Of a stretch of DNA of 32,496 nucleotides, positions 1 to 7,623 are shown in pieces. A program made the translations under genes and the position numbers. Below the pieces are notes generated by a model. The model searched no databases and was not told where the DNA came from. It was given only the letters and a program-made list of their open reading frames with translations. The stretch is from contig JBFEUI010000022.1 of the NCBI GenBank assembly GCA_041547565.1, positions 1 through 32,496 of the forward strand, read 5' to 3'. How positions within the stretch are numbered: the stretch's first letter is position 1; every line of letters begins with the position of its first letter. The stretch comes from JBFEUI01 sp041547565 (GTDB lineage Bacteria; Pseudomonadota; Gammaproteobacteria; Thiohalomonadales; Thiohalomonadaceae).

Positions 1-570
1 GCGAGCAGGCGATCAGCGGCTGGACCATTTATCTGGACACCGATGAGGACGGCACCCCCGACCAGAGTACCACCACCGACGGCAACGGCCCGTACATCTA
101 CACCAACCTCGGCCCGGGCACCTACACCGTGACCGAGGCGATGCCCGCCGGCTGGACCAACACCTACGACGGTGAGCACACCTTCGATGCGGTCAGCGGC
201 ACCGACCTGGCCGGCACCGAAGGGGTGGCCGAGCCGCTGAACTTCGGTAACTTCGACAACATCGACGTCTCCGGCTACAAGTGGGACGATGCCGATGGCG
301 ACGGGGTATGGGACGAGGGCGAGCAGGCGATCAGCGGCTGGACCATCAATCTCGATACCGATCAGGATGGCATTGCCGATCAGAGTGTGGTGACCGATGG
401 TAACGGTTACTACGAGTTTAGTGACCTCGGTCCAGGCACCTACAGTGTGTTCGAGACCCAGCAGACCAACTGGACCAACACCTACGACGGCAGCCTGACC
501 TTCGATGCGGTCAGCGGCAACGACCTGGCCGGCACCGAAGGGGTGGCCGAGGCGCTGAACTTCGGTAACT
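1..570 (+). repeat. Tandem 318-bp coding repeat (one full copy plus a partial copy)
   Basis: Bases 1-318 are repeated from 319 to about 570, with an exact period of 318 bp (106 codons). For example the block starting ccttcgatgcggtcagcggc lies at 181 and again at 499. Long stretches are identical even at third codon positions, which suggests recent duplication or gene conversion. More copies probably lie to the left of the window. Confidence 0.9.
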
Positions 571-1274
571 ACTACTATGTCGGCAATGCGTTGACCCCGG
601 GCTTCTGGTCCAACCACCTGTGGGCCTGGGACGGTGATCCGGAGACCGATGGCAGTGTGGACCAGCAGGGCCGTTCACTTGCCTCCAAGCTTGTCGAGGC
701 CGAAGTGCTGAGCAGCGAGGACGTGCTGATACCTGTCGACAGCAACGGCGACGGCATTATCGATGAAAATGATGAGGCGGGTGTACTGGTTGGCGATGCC
801 AATGCCAACGGCCTGACCGACGAGGGCGAAACCACCATCTTCTTCGAACTGGACGATGCACAGGAGATCATCAGCGGCACCGCCGGGGATGGTGGTGACA
901 AGCTCACCGATTTTGCCCGACACGCCCTGGCCACCCAGCTCAACATCAATAACGGCGAGAGCCCCGATGATGATCTGATCACCGATGCCGCCAAGTGGCT
1001 CACCGGCACGGCGCCCTACGACAGCTATGCCGACGGCAGTACCGGTGATGTCGACTGGGATGATGACGGCATTGCCGACTGGCAGTCCAACGGCAACTCA
1101 GGTTGGCATCAACATGTGGACTATCTCGATGCCAGTGATGACGCCTGGAGTGACGATGAGTACGGCGGCGAGGAGATCTTCAGCATGCTGGTCAGCTTCA
1201 ATGAGAACGAGGTGCCTGTAATTACGACAACCACGACCATGGAGGCAGACGGCGACACGACCCTCATCGGCTAG
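1..1274 (+). CDS. Secreted SdrD/Cna-B-like repeat protein, 3' part only
   Basis: The gene runs in from the left edge: the reading frame is open from base 3 and stops at 1272-1274, so the N terminus is missing. What remains is about 423 residues. It begins with two copies of a roughly 106-residue unit carrying SdrD/Cna-B-like motifs (SGWTI.LDTD.DG, TDGNG, LGPGTY.V, LNFGN), a beta-sandwich family common in large surface and secreted adhesins. The remainder holds a TPGFWSNH motif, an EF-hand-like loop DSNGDGIIDEND, a second acidic loop DANANGLTDEG, and a very acidic end with a Thr run. There is no sortase motif or C-terminal membrane helix. A convergent type I exporter operon starts about 0.5 kb away, so the protein is a plausible substrate of that exporter with an uncleaved C-terminal signal. 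This is inference from position and composition. The exact function (adhesin, matrix protein) cannot be read from this part. Confidence 0.8.
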   Translation, partial: EQAISGWTIYLDTDEDGTPDQSTTTDGNGPYIYTNLGPGTYTVTEAMPAGWTNTYDGEHTFDAVSGTDLAGTEGVAEPLNFGNFDNIDVSGYKWDDADGDGVWDEGEQAISGWTINLDTDQDGIADQSVVTDGNGYYEFSDLGPGTYSVFETQQTNWTNTYDGSLTFDAVSGNDLAGTEGVAEALNFGNYYYVGNALTPGFWSNHLWAWDGDPETDGSVDQQGRSLASKLVEAEVLSSEDVLIPVDSNGDGIIDENDEAGVLVGDANANGLTDEGETTIFFELDDAQEIISGTAGDGGDKLTDFARHALATQLNINNGESPDDDLITDAAKWLTGTAPYDSYADGSTGDVDWDDDGIADWQSNGNSGWHQHVDYLDASDDAWSDDEYGGEEIFSMLVSFNENEVPVITTTTTMEADGDTTLIG

Positions 1275-1297
1275 TAATACTCCATTTCCCGCAGCAA

Positions 1298-1334
1298 GAC
1301 GCCATGCTCATTCCGAGCGTGGCGTCATTCTTTT
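1298..1334 (+). terminator. Rho-independent terminator of the repeat-protein gene
   Basis: A GACGCCA arm (1298-1304) pairs with TGGCGTC (1320-1326). The stem is extended by an inner GCTC/GAGC pairing around an ATTCC loop. The T-rich run ATTCTTTTGTT follows on the plus strand. It sits 24 bases after the stop codon. Confidence 0.75.
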
Positions 1335-1362
1335 GTTGCGAAGACGGAGTTGGCGGTGTGTA

Positions 1363-1396
1363 CCGAAAACAAAGAGGGGCAGCAGTGTGCCCCTCT
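1363..1396 (-). terminator. Rho-independent terminator of the exporter operon
   Basis: AGAGGGGCA (1373-1381) and TGCCCCTCT (1388-1396) form a perfect 9-bp stem. Read on the minus strand it is followed by TTTGTTTTC. It lies 20 bases past the stop of the DUF3467 gene, so it should end the exporter-HlyD-DUF3467 transcript. Confidence 0.75.
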
Positions 1397-1415
1397 ATAT
1401 ATGCAAGGCTGATTG

Positions 1416-1709
1416 TTATTGTTCCTCTGTCGATTTTGATAAATCATCCTGCATTTGTTTTAGGACGTTGGCCAGGGCATTGGCAAGGCGCGCGGCACCC
1501 TGGGGTGTCATGGCGACCCGTGTCTGAATCGGCATGACGGTTTCACTGGTTTGCGGATCGGACAGGTAGCCGGGTGAGAAGTTGATGATCACCTCTTCAC
1601 GGTTGGAGTTAACCATAAACTGTGACGCGTAGGCGGTATCCATGTTGCTGTAACGGATACGCATCTGTTTCTTTTCGCTACTCTCAGCAGTCGGCTCTTT
1701 TTTGGTCAT
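1416..1709 (-). CDS. DUF3467 family protein
   Basis: This is a 97-residue soluble protein with no signal peptide or membrane helix. The core (IRYSNMDTAYASQFMVNSNREEVIINFSPGY and ARLANALANVL, quoted in part) fits the DUF3467 family. Those are small proteins that begin with an (I/V)RY...YAN-like strand and a REEVxxxF motif; their function is unknown. The start has a good Shine-Dalgarno (aggag, 8 bases upstream). It is the last gene of a minus-strand run behind the ABC exporter and HlyD adaptor, 98 bases downstream of HlyD, and is closed by the terminator at 1363-1396. A role linked to secretion, such as a cytoplasmic accessory factor or chaperone, is only a guess from this position. Confidence 0.75.
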   Translation of the reverse strand: MTKKEPTAESSEKKQMRIRYSNMDTAYASQFMVNSNREEVIINFSPGYLSDPQTSETVMPIQTRVAMTPQGAARLANALANVLKQMQDDLSKSTEEQ

Positions 1710-1730
1710 ATCAAAATCTCCTTTTATTGA

Positions 1731-1775
1731 TACCTTGTACGGCCTCCGGTACCTGGCAGGCGATGATACAAGGTA
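1731..1775 (-). other. Intercistronic hairpin between the HlyD and DUF3467 genes
   Basis: TACCTTGTA (1731-1739) and TACAAGGTA (1767-1775) are perfect 9-base arms. They enclose a smaller possible stem, GCCT/AGGC. The element fills about half of the 98-base gap and ends 21 bases before the DUF3467 start codon. No U-run follows, so mRNA processing or stability is more likely than termination. Confidence 0.5.
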
Positions 1776-1807
1776 GATACCGGTTGGATTGGTGTTGAGT
1801 CTTTTTC

Positions 1808-3172
1808 CTATTTTTCCCGGAAGCTTCTGCGCAGTGAATCGCTTATCGGTTGCATCAGGTACTGCAACACGGTTCTTTCGCCTGTGACGATAAACACCTC
1901 TGCCGGCATACCGGGAGTGATCTTTTCGCCACCAAGTTTCTCGAGTTCCTCGGGTGGCACCTCGACCCGCGCCAGGAAGTAACGCTGGCCGCTAACCTCG
2001 TCAAGCAGGCTGTCCGCTGAAACCGAGCGAACGTTGCCGTTGATGTGCGGCAGGTTCCGCTCGGAAAGCGCCAGAAAGTGCACCCGTGCCTTCTGCCCGG
2101 AGGTCACCATGTCGATGTCGACCGGATTGACCTGGGCATCGATGAGCAACTTGGCGTCACGGGGCACTATATCCAGTATCGGTTGACCCGGACCCACCAC
2201 ACCGCCGGTGGTATGGAAATGCCGTTCCACGATCACCCCTGATACGGGGGAGGTGATAACCGTTCTGCTGAGAATGTCGCGTTTGGCATGAAGTTGTTCC
2301 GATATGGAGTCGAGCTCAGACTGGCTTTCGGATAGTTCTGTAACAATTTTATCGAGACGAACAGCATCTTCGTTAACAATTTGCAGCTTTGTTTCACCTA
2401 TTTTTTGGCGTGCCCGTGCGATGGCTGCGATGTTTTCAGCCATATTGCCCTCTGTCTCTGCCCTCATCCTCTGCAGGCGTAGGAAGTCAGGGCGTGAAAG
2501 CAGGCCTTTGTCAAGCAGGGTCTTTTTGGCATTGAGTTCTTCATCGAGAAACTCGACCTGTTTGCGCTGATTTTTGATTTGTTGGCGCAATCCGTGGACC
2601 TCTTCATTGAGTTCATCGATACGTTTTTGGCCAATCGCCTTTCGCCCAAGATGTATCTCCTTGCGTGCCTTGAACAGGTCGCGTTGTGCCTGAATGGTCT
2701 CCTGCAGTTGGGGAGAGTGCTCTGCCATGCGCAGAAGTTCCTTTGGGAATTCGACCCCATCCTTTCCTGCCTGTTCTGCCATCAGTCGCGCGATTTTGGC
2801 CTCCAACAAACGTTTTTTTCCTTCCAGCACATCAAACACAGAGCGTGCCTGCGTATCCTGCAGCACCAGCAGGCGATCGCCGGCCTCAACTTCATCGCCA
2901 TCGTCAACAAGGATCTCTGAAATAATCCCACCCTCCAGATGCTGGATGGTCTTGCGACTGCCATCAGGACTGACGAGACCCGGCGCGATGGCAGCGCTTG
3001 CCACGTGGGCCAGTGCCGCCCAGGTGCCCAGTCCGAAAAAGAATACGAACACGATAAGATAGCCGGCAGCTACCGGACCTCGCACCACATGCATTGGCGA
3101 GCTGTCAGCATGTTCAGTTTGACGGGTATCATGAACAGTGGTTTCGGATTCTGGTGTCTGCTTACTGTGCAT
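1808..3172 (-). CDS. Type I secretion membrane-fusion protein, HlyD family
   Basis: This 454-residue protein is the periplasmic adaptor that links an inner-membrane ABC exporter to a TolC-type outer-membrane channel. It has a short cytoplasmic N terminus and one membrane helix at about residues 36-58. A lipoyl half-motif follows (PDGSRKTIQHLEGGIISEILVDDGD, quoted in part), then a long Leu/Glu/Lys-rich coiled-coil hairpin at about 130-300, and a beta-barrel C-terminal part. The length is typical of the PrtE/AprE branch. The start overlaps the 3' end of the ABC gene by 11 bases and has an AGGAAAGGG Shine-Dalgarno, so the two are translated from one message. No TolC homologue is in the window. 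Confidence 0.95.
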   Translation of the reverse strand: MHSKQTPESETTVHDTRQTEHADSSPMHVVRGPVAAGYLIVFVFFFGLGTWAALAHVASAAIAPGLVSPDGSRKTIQHLEGGIISEILVDDGDEVEAGDRLLVLQDTQARSVFDVLEGKKRLLEAKIARLMAEQAGKDGVEFPKELLRMAEHSPQLQETIQAQRDLFKARKEIHLGRKAIGQKRIDELNEEVHGLRQQIKNQRKQVEFLDEELNAKKTLLDKGLLSRPDFLRLQRMRAETEGNMAENIAAIARARQKIGETKLQIVNEDAVRLDKIVTELSESQSELDSISEQLHAKRDILSRTVITSPVSGVIVERHFHTTGGVVGPGQPILDIVPRDAKLLIDAQVNPVDIDMVTSGQKARVHFLALSERNLPHINGNVRSVSADSLLDEVSGQRYFLARVEVPPEELEKLGGEKITPGMPAEVFIVTGERTVLQYLMQPISDSLRRSFREK

Positions 3173-4934
3173 TGCCGACCCTTTCCTCTGTTCGCAGGTT
3201 CTCGCTTTCCGTGGTCTTGTTGTTGTCTAGGCTGTTTATGTAGTTGAGTACGATCTCCTTTTCACCGAAAGCGGCCAGCTTTCCGTTATACATAAACAGC
3301 AGCTTGTCCACGTTCTCCAGCATATTGGTACGATGGACTACCATGATGATGGTGGTACCGCTTTCCTTGAGTGCACGCAGTGTCTTCAGCAATGCCGCCT
3401 CGCCCTCACGATCAAGGGCGGTGTTCGGCTCATCCAGTACCACCAGCCGGGGTTGCCTGAGCAGGGCGCGTGCCAGCCCGATGCGCTGGCGCTGACCTGC
3501 CGACAACATGATGCCGCCATCACCCAGTACGGTGTCATAGCCGTTGGGCAGCCTGAGGATCATTTCGTGTGCATCGGCCATTTGCGCCGCTTGTATCACG
3601 TCTTGATCGCTGGCATCGCCCAGCCGCGCGATATTCTCACGCACGGTGCCGGAAAACAGCCCCACATCCTGGGGCAGGTAGCCCACGTAGCGCCCGAACT
3701 CTTCGCGGTTCCAGGTGTGCACATCGGCCGAGTCGAGCCGCACCGTACCGACGGTAGGCGCCCAGATACCCATGAGCAGTCGTATAAGGGTGCTCTTTCC
3801 TGCGCCGGTCGGGCCGACAACGCCCAGCATCTCACCCGGAGACAGGCTGAACGATACCTTTACCAGAATGGGTTTTTCCGCCGCCGGTGGTGCAAAGGAG
3901 ACGTTTTCGACTTCAAGCAATCCCTCCGGGACGGGCAGTGACGTGCTGGTGGGCGACTCCGGCCAGGCCCGCATCAGGTTCTGGAGCCGCTCATAACTGG
4001 TGCGCGCGGCGATGAAGGTCCGCCAGCCGGCAATGGACTGCTCGACCGGCGAGAGGGCGCGGCTTAACAGGATGGAGGCGGCGATCATCTGCCCGGGTGT
4101 CAACTCACTTCTGATCACCAGCATCGCGCCCGCACCGAGTATCGACACCTGTACCGAGAGACGGATGAATTTTGACAGGCCGAGGATGGTGGCGGAGCGG
4201 CTGTTTGCCATGCCCTGAAGCTGCATTGCCGAGGAGTTCATCTTGTCCCACTTGGCCAGCAGGCCCGGCATCATCCCCATGGCATGAATGGCCTCGGCAT
4301 TGCGTATTGAGGAGTCGGCAAGCTGGTAGGCCTTGGCCTGTTCCCGGTTGGCGTCGTGCTGTGGCTCACGGGTTGTCATTTCGTTGATCAGGGCCAGCAC
4401 AAAAAGCACGATGGCGCTGGTCAGGGCCACAATGCCAAGCCATGGGTGCATCAACCAGATGGCGCCGATAAAGATCGGCACCCAGGGGGCATCAAACAGG
4501 GCGGTGATGCCCATGCCGCCGATAAACGACTGTATCTGACCGAGGTCGCGCAACGGTTGGGCCCCGGTCGTATTGCCGGAGAGTGTGTTGCTCAGACTGG
4601 CAGTGATAAGCGGTCCACTAAGCGATGTGCTTAGCCAGCTGCTGATGCGCAGCAGAATCCACGAGCGGATCATGCTTAGCAGCCCGAGTATCAATAGCGC
4701 AAAAATTGTCACCAGCGTGAGGTAAAACAGCGTGGGGACATGTCCGCTGCTCAACACCCTGGAGAACACCTGCAACATGTACAGGGGGGTCGCCAGCATC
4801 AGCAGGTTCAGAAAAAAACTGAAGACCGCGACTGACAGGAATGCCGTGCGGGAGCGCGAAAGCGCTTGCTGAAGTACGGTTTTTTGCAGGGTTCTTTTCC
4901 GGGAGGTACGCATAGGTAAGCCGGGAGTGTTCAT
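3162..4934 (-). CDS. Type I secretion ABC transporter, PrtD/AprD-like permease-ATPase
   Basis: This is a 590-residue fused exporter. An N-terminal membrane domain (helices at about 31-55, 67-97, 150-185 and 255-295) is followed by a nucleotide-binding domain. Walker A is GPTGAGKST (374-382), the signature is LSAGQ (477-481) and Walker B is LVVLDE (497-502). There is no N-terminal C39 peptidase domain, so it belongs with exporters of proteins bearing uncleaved C-terminal signals (PrtD/AprD/HasD type) rather than bacteriocin exporters. It is first in the operon with HlyD and DUF3467. The nearest likely cargo is the repeat protein at 1-1274, which converges on it. Start choice is uncertain: a second in-frame ATG lies seven codons further in, and no strong Shine-Dalgarno is visible for either. 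Confidence 0.95.
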   Translation of the reverse strand: MNTPGLPMRTSRKRTLQKTVLQQALSRSRTAFLSVAVFSFFLNLLMLATPLYMLQVFSRVLSSGHVPTLFYLTLVTIFALLILGLLSMIRSWILLRISSWLSTSLSGPLITASLSNTLSGNTTGAQPLRDLGQIQSFIGGMGITALFDAPWVPIFIGAIWLMHPWLGIVALTSAIVLFVLALINEMTTREPQHDANREQAKAYQLADSSIRNAEAIHAMGMMPGLLAKWDKMNSSAMQLQGMANSRSATILGLSKFIRLSVQVSILGAGAMLVIRSELTPGQMIAASILLSRALSPVEQSIAGWRTFIAARTSYERLQNLMRAWPESPTSTSLPVPEGLLEVENVSFAPPAAEKPILVKVSFSLSPGEMLGVVGPTGAGKSTLIRLLMGIWAPTVGTVRLDSADVHTWNREEFGRYVGYLPQDVGLFSGTVRENIARLGDASDQDVIQAAQMADAHEMILRLPNGYDTVLGDGGIMLSAGQRQRIGLARALLRQPRLVVLDEPNTALDREGEAALLKTLRALKESGTTIIMVVHRTNMLENVDKLLFMYNGKLAAFGEKEIVLNYINSLDNNKTTESENLRTEERVGNAQ

Positions 4935-5248
4935 CCGTGTAACTGTGGTTTTCTCTCAGTATAGGCGACAATCAGGCGCGCGCATCCCTGACTCTTCATT
5001 GGATGCTGTTTGAATCTGCGCGTGTGGGCAGGTATGGCTGTCAACTTGCTCCGCCCTCACTGAACTTTATTTACACCCGGGGCCGGTAATCGAGTATACT
5101 TGGCCGTATCCACGCCTATTCCGGTCTTCGCGTGCGAATCTCGCGGTCTTCCCCTCTTTTTGGTTATACCTCGAATAAACATCCTTTTTGCCTGGACCGG
5201 CCCGGCATCTGTAACACCGGTTGGCCCAACACAAGAGTACAACAATTC
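4935..5248. other. Divergent intergenic region, exporter operon / rhlE
   Basis: These 314 bases contain no convincing gene. A short open frame continues upstream of rhlE but is not conserved-looking. A sigma70-like promoter for rhlE is described separately. I see no clear promoter for the exporter operon and no strong inverted repeat. Confidence 0.6.
5070..5100 (+). promoter_or_regulatory. Candidate sigma70 promoter of rhlE
   Basis: TTTACA (5070-5075, 5/6 to TTGACA) and TATACT (5095-5100, 5/6 to TATAAT) are separated by 19 bases. The predicted transcript start near 5107 leaves a leader of about 140 bases before the rhlE start codon. Confidence 0.45.
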
Positions 5249-6562
5249 ATGTCATTTGATTCACTCGGCCTGTCGGCCGAACTCCTTCGCGCCGTATCCG
5301 AACAGGGTTATAGCGAGCCCACACCTGTCCAGAGCAAGGCCATCCCGGTGATCCTGTCGGGTCGCGACATCATGGCCGGTGCCCAGACCGGTACCGGCAA
5401 GACAGCCGGTTTCACCCTGCCGCTATTGCAGCACCTCAGTGCCGAGTCGCAGGGCAAGGGGCAGCGCCCGGTGCGCGCACTGATTGTTACGCCTACACGT
5501 GAACTGGCCGCACAGGTCGGCGAGAGTGTGATGACCTACGGGAAATACCTGCCGCTGAAAAGCGCGGTGATTTTCGGTGGGGTAAAGATCAATCCACAGA
5601 TAGAAAAGCTGCGCCGCGGTGTCGATATTCTCATCGCCACCCCCGGGCGTCTGCTTGATCATGTCAGCCAGAAAACGGTGAGCCTGAAGCATGTCGATAT
5701 CCTGGTGCTCGATGAGGCTGATCGTATGCTCGATATGGGCTTTATCCGTGATATACGCAAGATCCTGGCGTTGTTGCCGGACAAGCGGCAGAACCTGCTT
5801 TTCTCCGCCACGTTTTCCGACGAGATAAAAAAGCTGGCAAACGGACTGCTGCACGATCCGGCCTTGATAGAGGTGGCGCAACGCAATACCACCTCAGAGA
5901 GGGTTACCCAGGTGATCCATCCGGTGGACAAAAGCCGCAAGCGCGAACTGCTCTCCTATCTCATCGGCTCACAAAACTGGCGCCAGGTGCTGGTCTTCAC
6001 CCGTACCAAACACGGCGCCAACCGGCTGAGCCAACAACTGGAGCGTGACGGTATCACTGCTGCGGCGATACACGGCAACAAGAGCCAGGGTGCGCGTACC
6101 CGTGCGCTGGCCGATTTCAAGAAGGGTGCGATACGGGTGCTGGTGGCAACCGATATCGCGGCCCGCGGACTGGATATCGATCAACTGCCTCATGTGGTGA
6201 ACTATGAGTTACCCAACGTGCCTGAGGATTACGTGCATCGTATCGGCCGTACCGGGCGGGCAGGCAATGAGGGCGAGGCGATGTCGCTGGTCTGTGTGGA
6301 TGAACAAAAATTGCTACGTGATATCGAGCGGCTTATCAAACGTGATATTCCAAAGGTGATCGTAGCCGGTTATGAACCGGATCCGAATGTGAAGGCGGAA
6401 CCCGTGCAAAAGCACAGACCCTCAGGTAACAAGGCCAGGGGTAATGGCAAGGGGAAATCGGAGGGAGCGAAGCGTCGTCCAGCAGCAACAGCAAAGAGAA
6501 AGAGCGGTGGCAATCAGCGTCGCCGCAAGCCTGCCGCGGGCAGGGGTGTGGCCGCCGGGTAA
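5249..6562 (+). CDS. rhlE: DEAD-box ATP-dependent RNA helicase RhlE
   Basis: This 437-residue RNA helicase unwinds short RNA duplexes in ribosome assembly and RNA decay. It has the Q motif near residue 25, AQTGTGKT (45-52), PTREL, DEAD (155-158) and SAT (186-188), and then the second RecA domain with TDIAARGLD and HRIGRTGRAG. The tail after about residue 375 is Lys/Arg/Gly-rich and unstructured, typical of RhlE. I chose the start MSFDSLGL at 5249 because family homology begins there. The frame is open upstream to 5132, but that part reads as non-protein-like sequence. CspA lies 0.4 kb past its end on the other strand, so cold-adaptation genes cluster here. Confidence 0.93.
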   Translation: MSFDSLGLSAELLRAVSEQGYSEPTPVQSKAIPVILSGRDIMAGAQTGTGKTAGFTLPLLQHLSAESQGKGQRPVRALIVTPTRELAAQVGESVMTYGKYLPLKSAVIFGGVKINPQIEKLRRGVDILIATPGRLLDHVSQKTVSLKHVDILVLDEADRMLDMGFIRDIRKILALLPDKRQNLLFSATFSDEIKKLANGLLHDPALIEVAQRNTTSERVTQVIHPVDKSRKRELLSYLIGSQNWRQVLVFTRTKHGANRLSQQLERDGITAAAIHGNKSQGARTRALADFKKGAIRVLVATDIAARGLDIDQLPHVVNYELPNVPEDYVHRIGRTGRAGNEGEAMSLVCVDEQKLLRDIERLIKRDIPKVIVAGYEPDPNVKAEPVQKHRPSGNKARGNGKGKSEGAKRRPAATAKRKSGGNQRRRKPAAGRGVAAG

Positions 6563-6574
6563 TGGCCTGAGCCG

Positions 6575-6599
6575 GGTTTCGGGCTTAACGTCCGAAACC
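6575..6599 (+). terminator. Possible hairpin terminator after rhlE
   Basis: GGTTTCGG (6575-6582) and CCGAAACC (6592-6599) form a perfect 8-bp stem starting 12 bases past the rhlE stop. There is no T-run after it, and it overlaps the end of the convergent small gene, so termination is uncertain. Confidence 0.35.
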
Positions 6600-6875
6600 T
6601 GAGAAATCGGTTCCCGGTTCGATACCGAAGATTGTGCCGAGATCGAATTCGCGGATCAGGGTATCCACCGTATTCTGGCCGTGTTCACGATGCACCTCGC
6701 CGAGGATAAGTCGCACCGCATTACGGTTATAACCGCCGCCGAGCTGGCACTGAAGGGCGATCATCTCACATGCCTTTTCCAGGGTCATGGTATCTACCCA
6801 CATAGTCGAGTGTGTACCGATAGATATATGGCCGTTCTTATGATGGACAAGCCGGATTGGAAAATGCTGTTGCAT
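6585..6875 (-). CDS. Small hypothetical protein downstream of cspA
   Basis: I do not recognise this 96-residue protein. It is soluble, with a His/Arg-rich N-terminal strand (IRLVHHKNGHISIGTHS), a helix with a Cys (TLEKACEMIALQCQL), and a C terminus ending GTDFSGFGR. I start it at MQQHFPIR (6875). The longer open frame up to 6923 would translate through the cspA terminator hairpin and so cannot be a real N terminus. It lies directly downstream of cspA on the same strand, with a strong terminator between them, so it is probably transcribed separately or by read-through. It converges on rhlE, and its last codons overlap a hairpin. The coding potential is convincing but the function is unknown. 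Confidence 0.65.
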   Translation of the reverse strand: MQQHFPIRLVHHKNGHISIGTHSTMWVDTMTLEKACEMIALQCQLGGGYNRNAVRLILGEVHREHGQNTVDTLIREFDLGTIFGIEPGTDFSGFGR

Positions 6876-6886
6876 TGAGTGGAATA

Positions 6887-6920
6887 AAAAAACCCCGCCG
6901 AGGCGGGGTTTTTTTTGTCT
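6887..6920 (-). terminator. Rho-independent terminator of cspA
   Basis: A GC-rich hairpin (AACCCCGCC / GGCGGGGTT around 6890-6911) is flanked by A-runs and T-runs on both sides, so it should work in either direction. On the minus strand it follows the cspA stop by about 20 bases. Confidence 0.9.
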
Positions 6921-6938
6921 CATTAACGAGACGAGGCG

Positions 6939-7142
6939 TTACATCGCAACGATGTTGCTCGCCTGCGGGCCCTTGGGGCCGTCTTGCAGATCGAAGCTGA
7001 CCGCCTGACCTTCTGCCAGGGTTTTGAAGCCTGAACCCTGGATTGCGCTGAAGTGGGCGAATACGTCGGGGCCGCCGTCGTCCTGGGTAATAAAGCCAAA
7101 ACCTTTGGAGTCGTTAAACCACTTTACAGTACCTGTAGCCAT
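6939..7142 (-). CDS. Cold-shock protein, CspA family
   Basis: This 67-residue single OB-fold (cold-shock) domain protein binds single-stranded RNA/DNA and acts as an RNA chaperone. It shows WFN, the RNP1 motif KGFGFI and the RNP2-like DVFAHFSAI. The length is normal for the family. The start is preceded by aaggt at a 7-base spacing. A candidate -10 (TATAGT on the minus strand, 7268-7273) would give a leader of about 120 bases, resembling the long structured cspA leaders of other gammaproteobacteria. Which paralogue it is (CspA, CspD or CspE) cannot be decided from sequence alone. Confidence 0.95.
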   Translation of the reverse strand: MATGTVKWFNDSKGFGFITQDDGGPDVFAHFSAIQGSGFKTLAEGQAVSFDLQDGPKGPQASNIVAM

Positions 7143-7335
7143 GATAGTTACCTTTTAATTAATAAAGTTAAATTAGGGTGTTGCATACAGGTAATGAAAC
7201 GGGTGGTTCGAGATGTAGCATGAAAGGAACAACTAAAACTGCGGTGTCAAAATCTGTAGCTATGGACACTATAGCCTGATTCCATATGATTTACTAGGAA
7301 TTAATTTCGGATTTTGAAATCTGGCGAAGGGGGGC
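7143..7335 (-). promoter_or_regulatory. cspA promoter and long 5' leader region
   Basis: This 193-base AT-rich gap upstream of cspA has a -10-like TATAGT at 7273-7268 but no good -35. A perfect TTGACA (minus strand, around 7251-7246) has no matching -10 at 16-18 bases. A leader of 100 bases or more is likely, consistent with cold-shock control, but no specific fold can be asserted. Confidence 0.4.
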
Positions 7336-7623
7336 TCAGTGCTTCGGGTCGATGAACATTCTGACCTCTTTCAAGCCATCAAGCCCCTGCTGCCTGACAA
7401 GGTCAATGGGCGAACGATTGTCGAATGCCCTGTTGGGGGTGGTGGGCCAGTAGACGGCGAGCATGGGGTTGTGCGGGAACAGGTTCATCAGTGTGGTGTG
7501 GATGGCGCAAACATCCGGGTAGGCCGCTTCACCAAGGTCATGCAGCAGGCGCCGATCGGCAGCGCTGAGTTGCCACTCGTCGAATATCTGATCCAGCAGT
7601 AGGCGGTGGGAAACAGGATGCAT
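7336..7623 (-). CDS. MbcA/ParS/Xre antitoxin-like protein (DUF2384-type), orphan
   Basis: This 95-residue protein has a C-terminal half (W.TTPN.AF.NRSPIDLVRQQGLDGLKEVRMFI) matching the pattern of the MbcA/ParS/Xre antitoxin toxin-binding domain: PN..F.G.SPL.L....G...V...L. The N-terminal half (LLLDQIFDEWQLSAADRRLLHDLG) is helical and could be a reduced DNA-binding part. In known systems such antitoxins pair with a RES-domain NAD-degrading toxin. No RES gene is adjacent: upstream on the same strand is leuA and downstream is cspA. It is therefore either an orphan regulator or the remnant of a pair. Its Shine-Dalgarno lies inside a strong hairpin (7624-7659) that ends at the base before the start codon. 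Confidence 0.65.
   Translation of the reverse strand: MHPVSHRLLLDQIFDEWQLSAADRRLLHDLGEAAYPDVCAIHTTLMNLFPHNPMLAVYWPTTPNRAFDNRSPIDLVRQQGLDGLKEVRMFIDPKH

Noticed and set aside
5132..5248. Upstream start for rhlE
   Set aside because: The 39 extra residues are Pro/Cys-rich and unlike the family; the conserved N terminus MSFDSLGL begins at 5249.
6876..6923. N-terminal extension of the small gene downstream of cspA
   Set aside because: The extra codons are the cspA terminator hairpin and T-run, so a ribosome would not start there.
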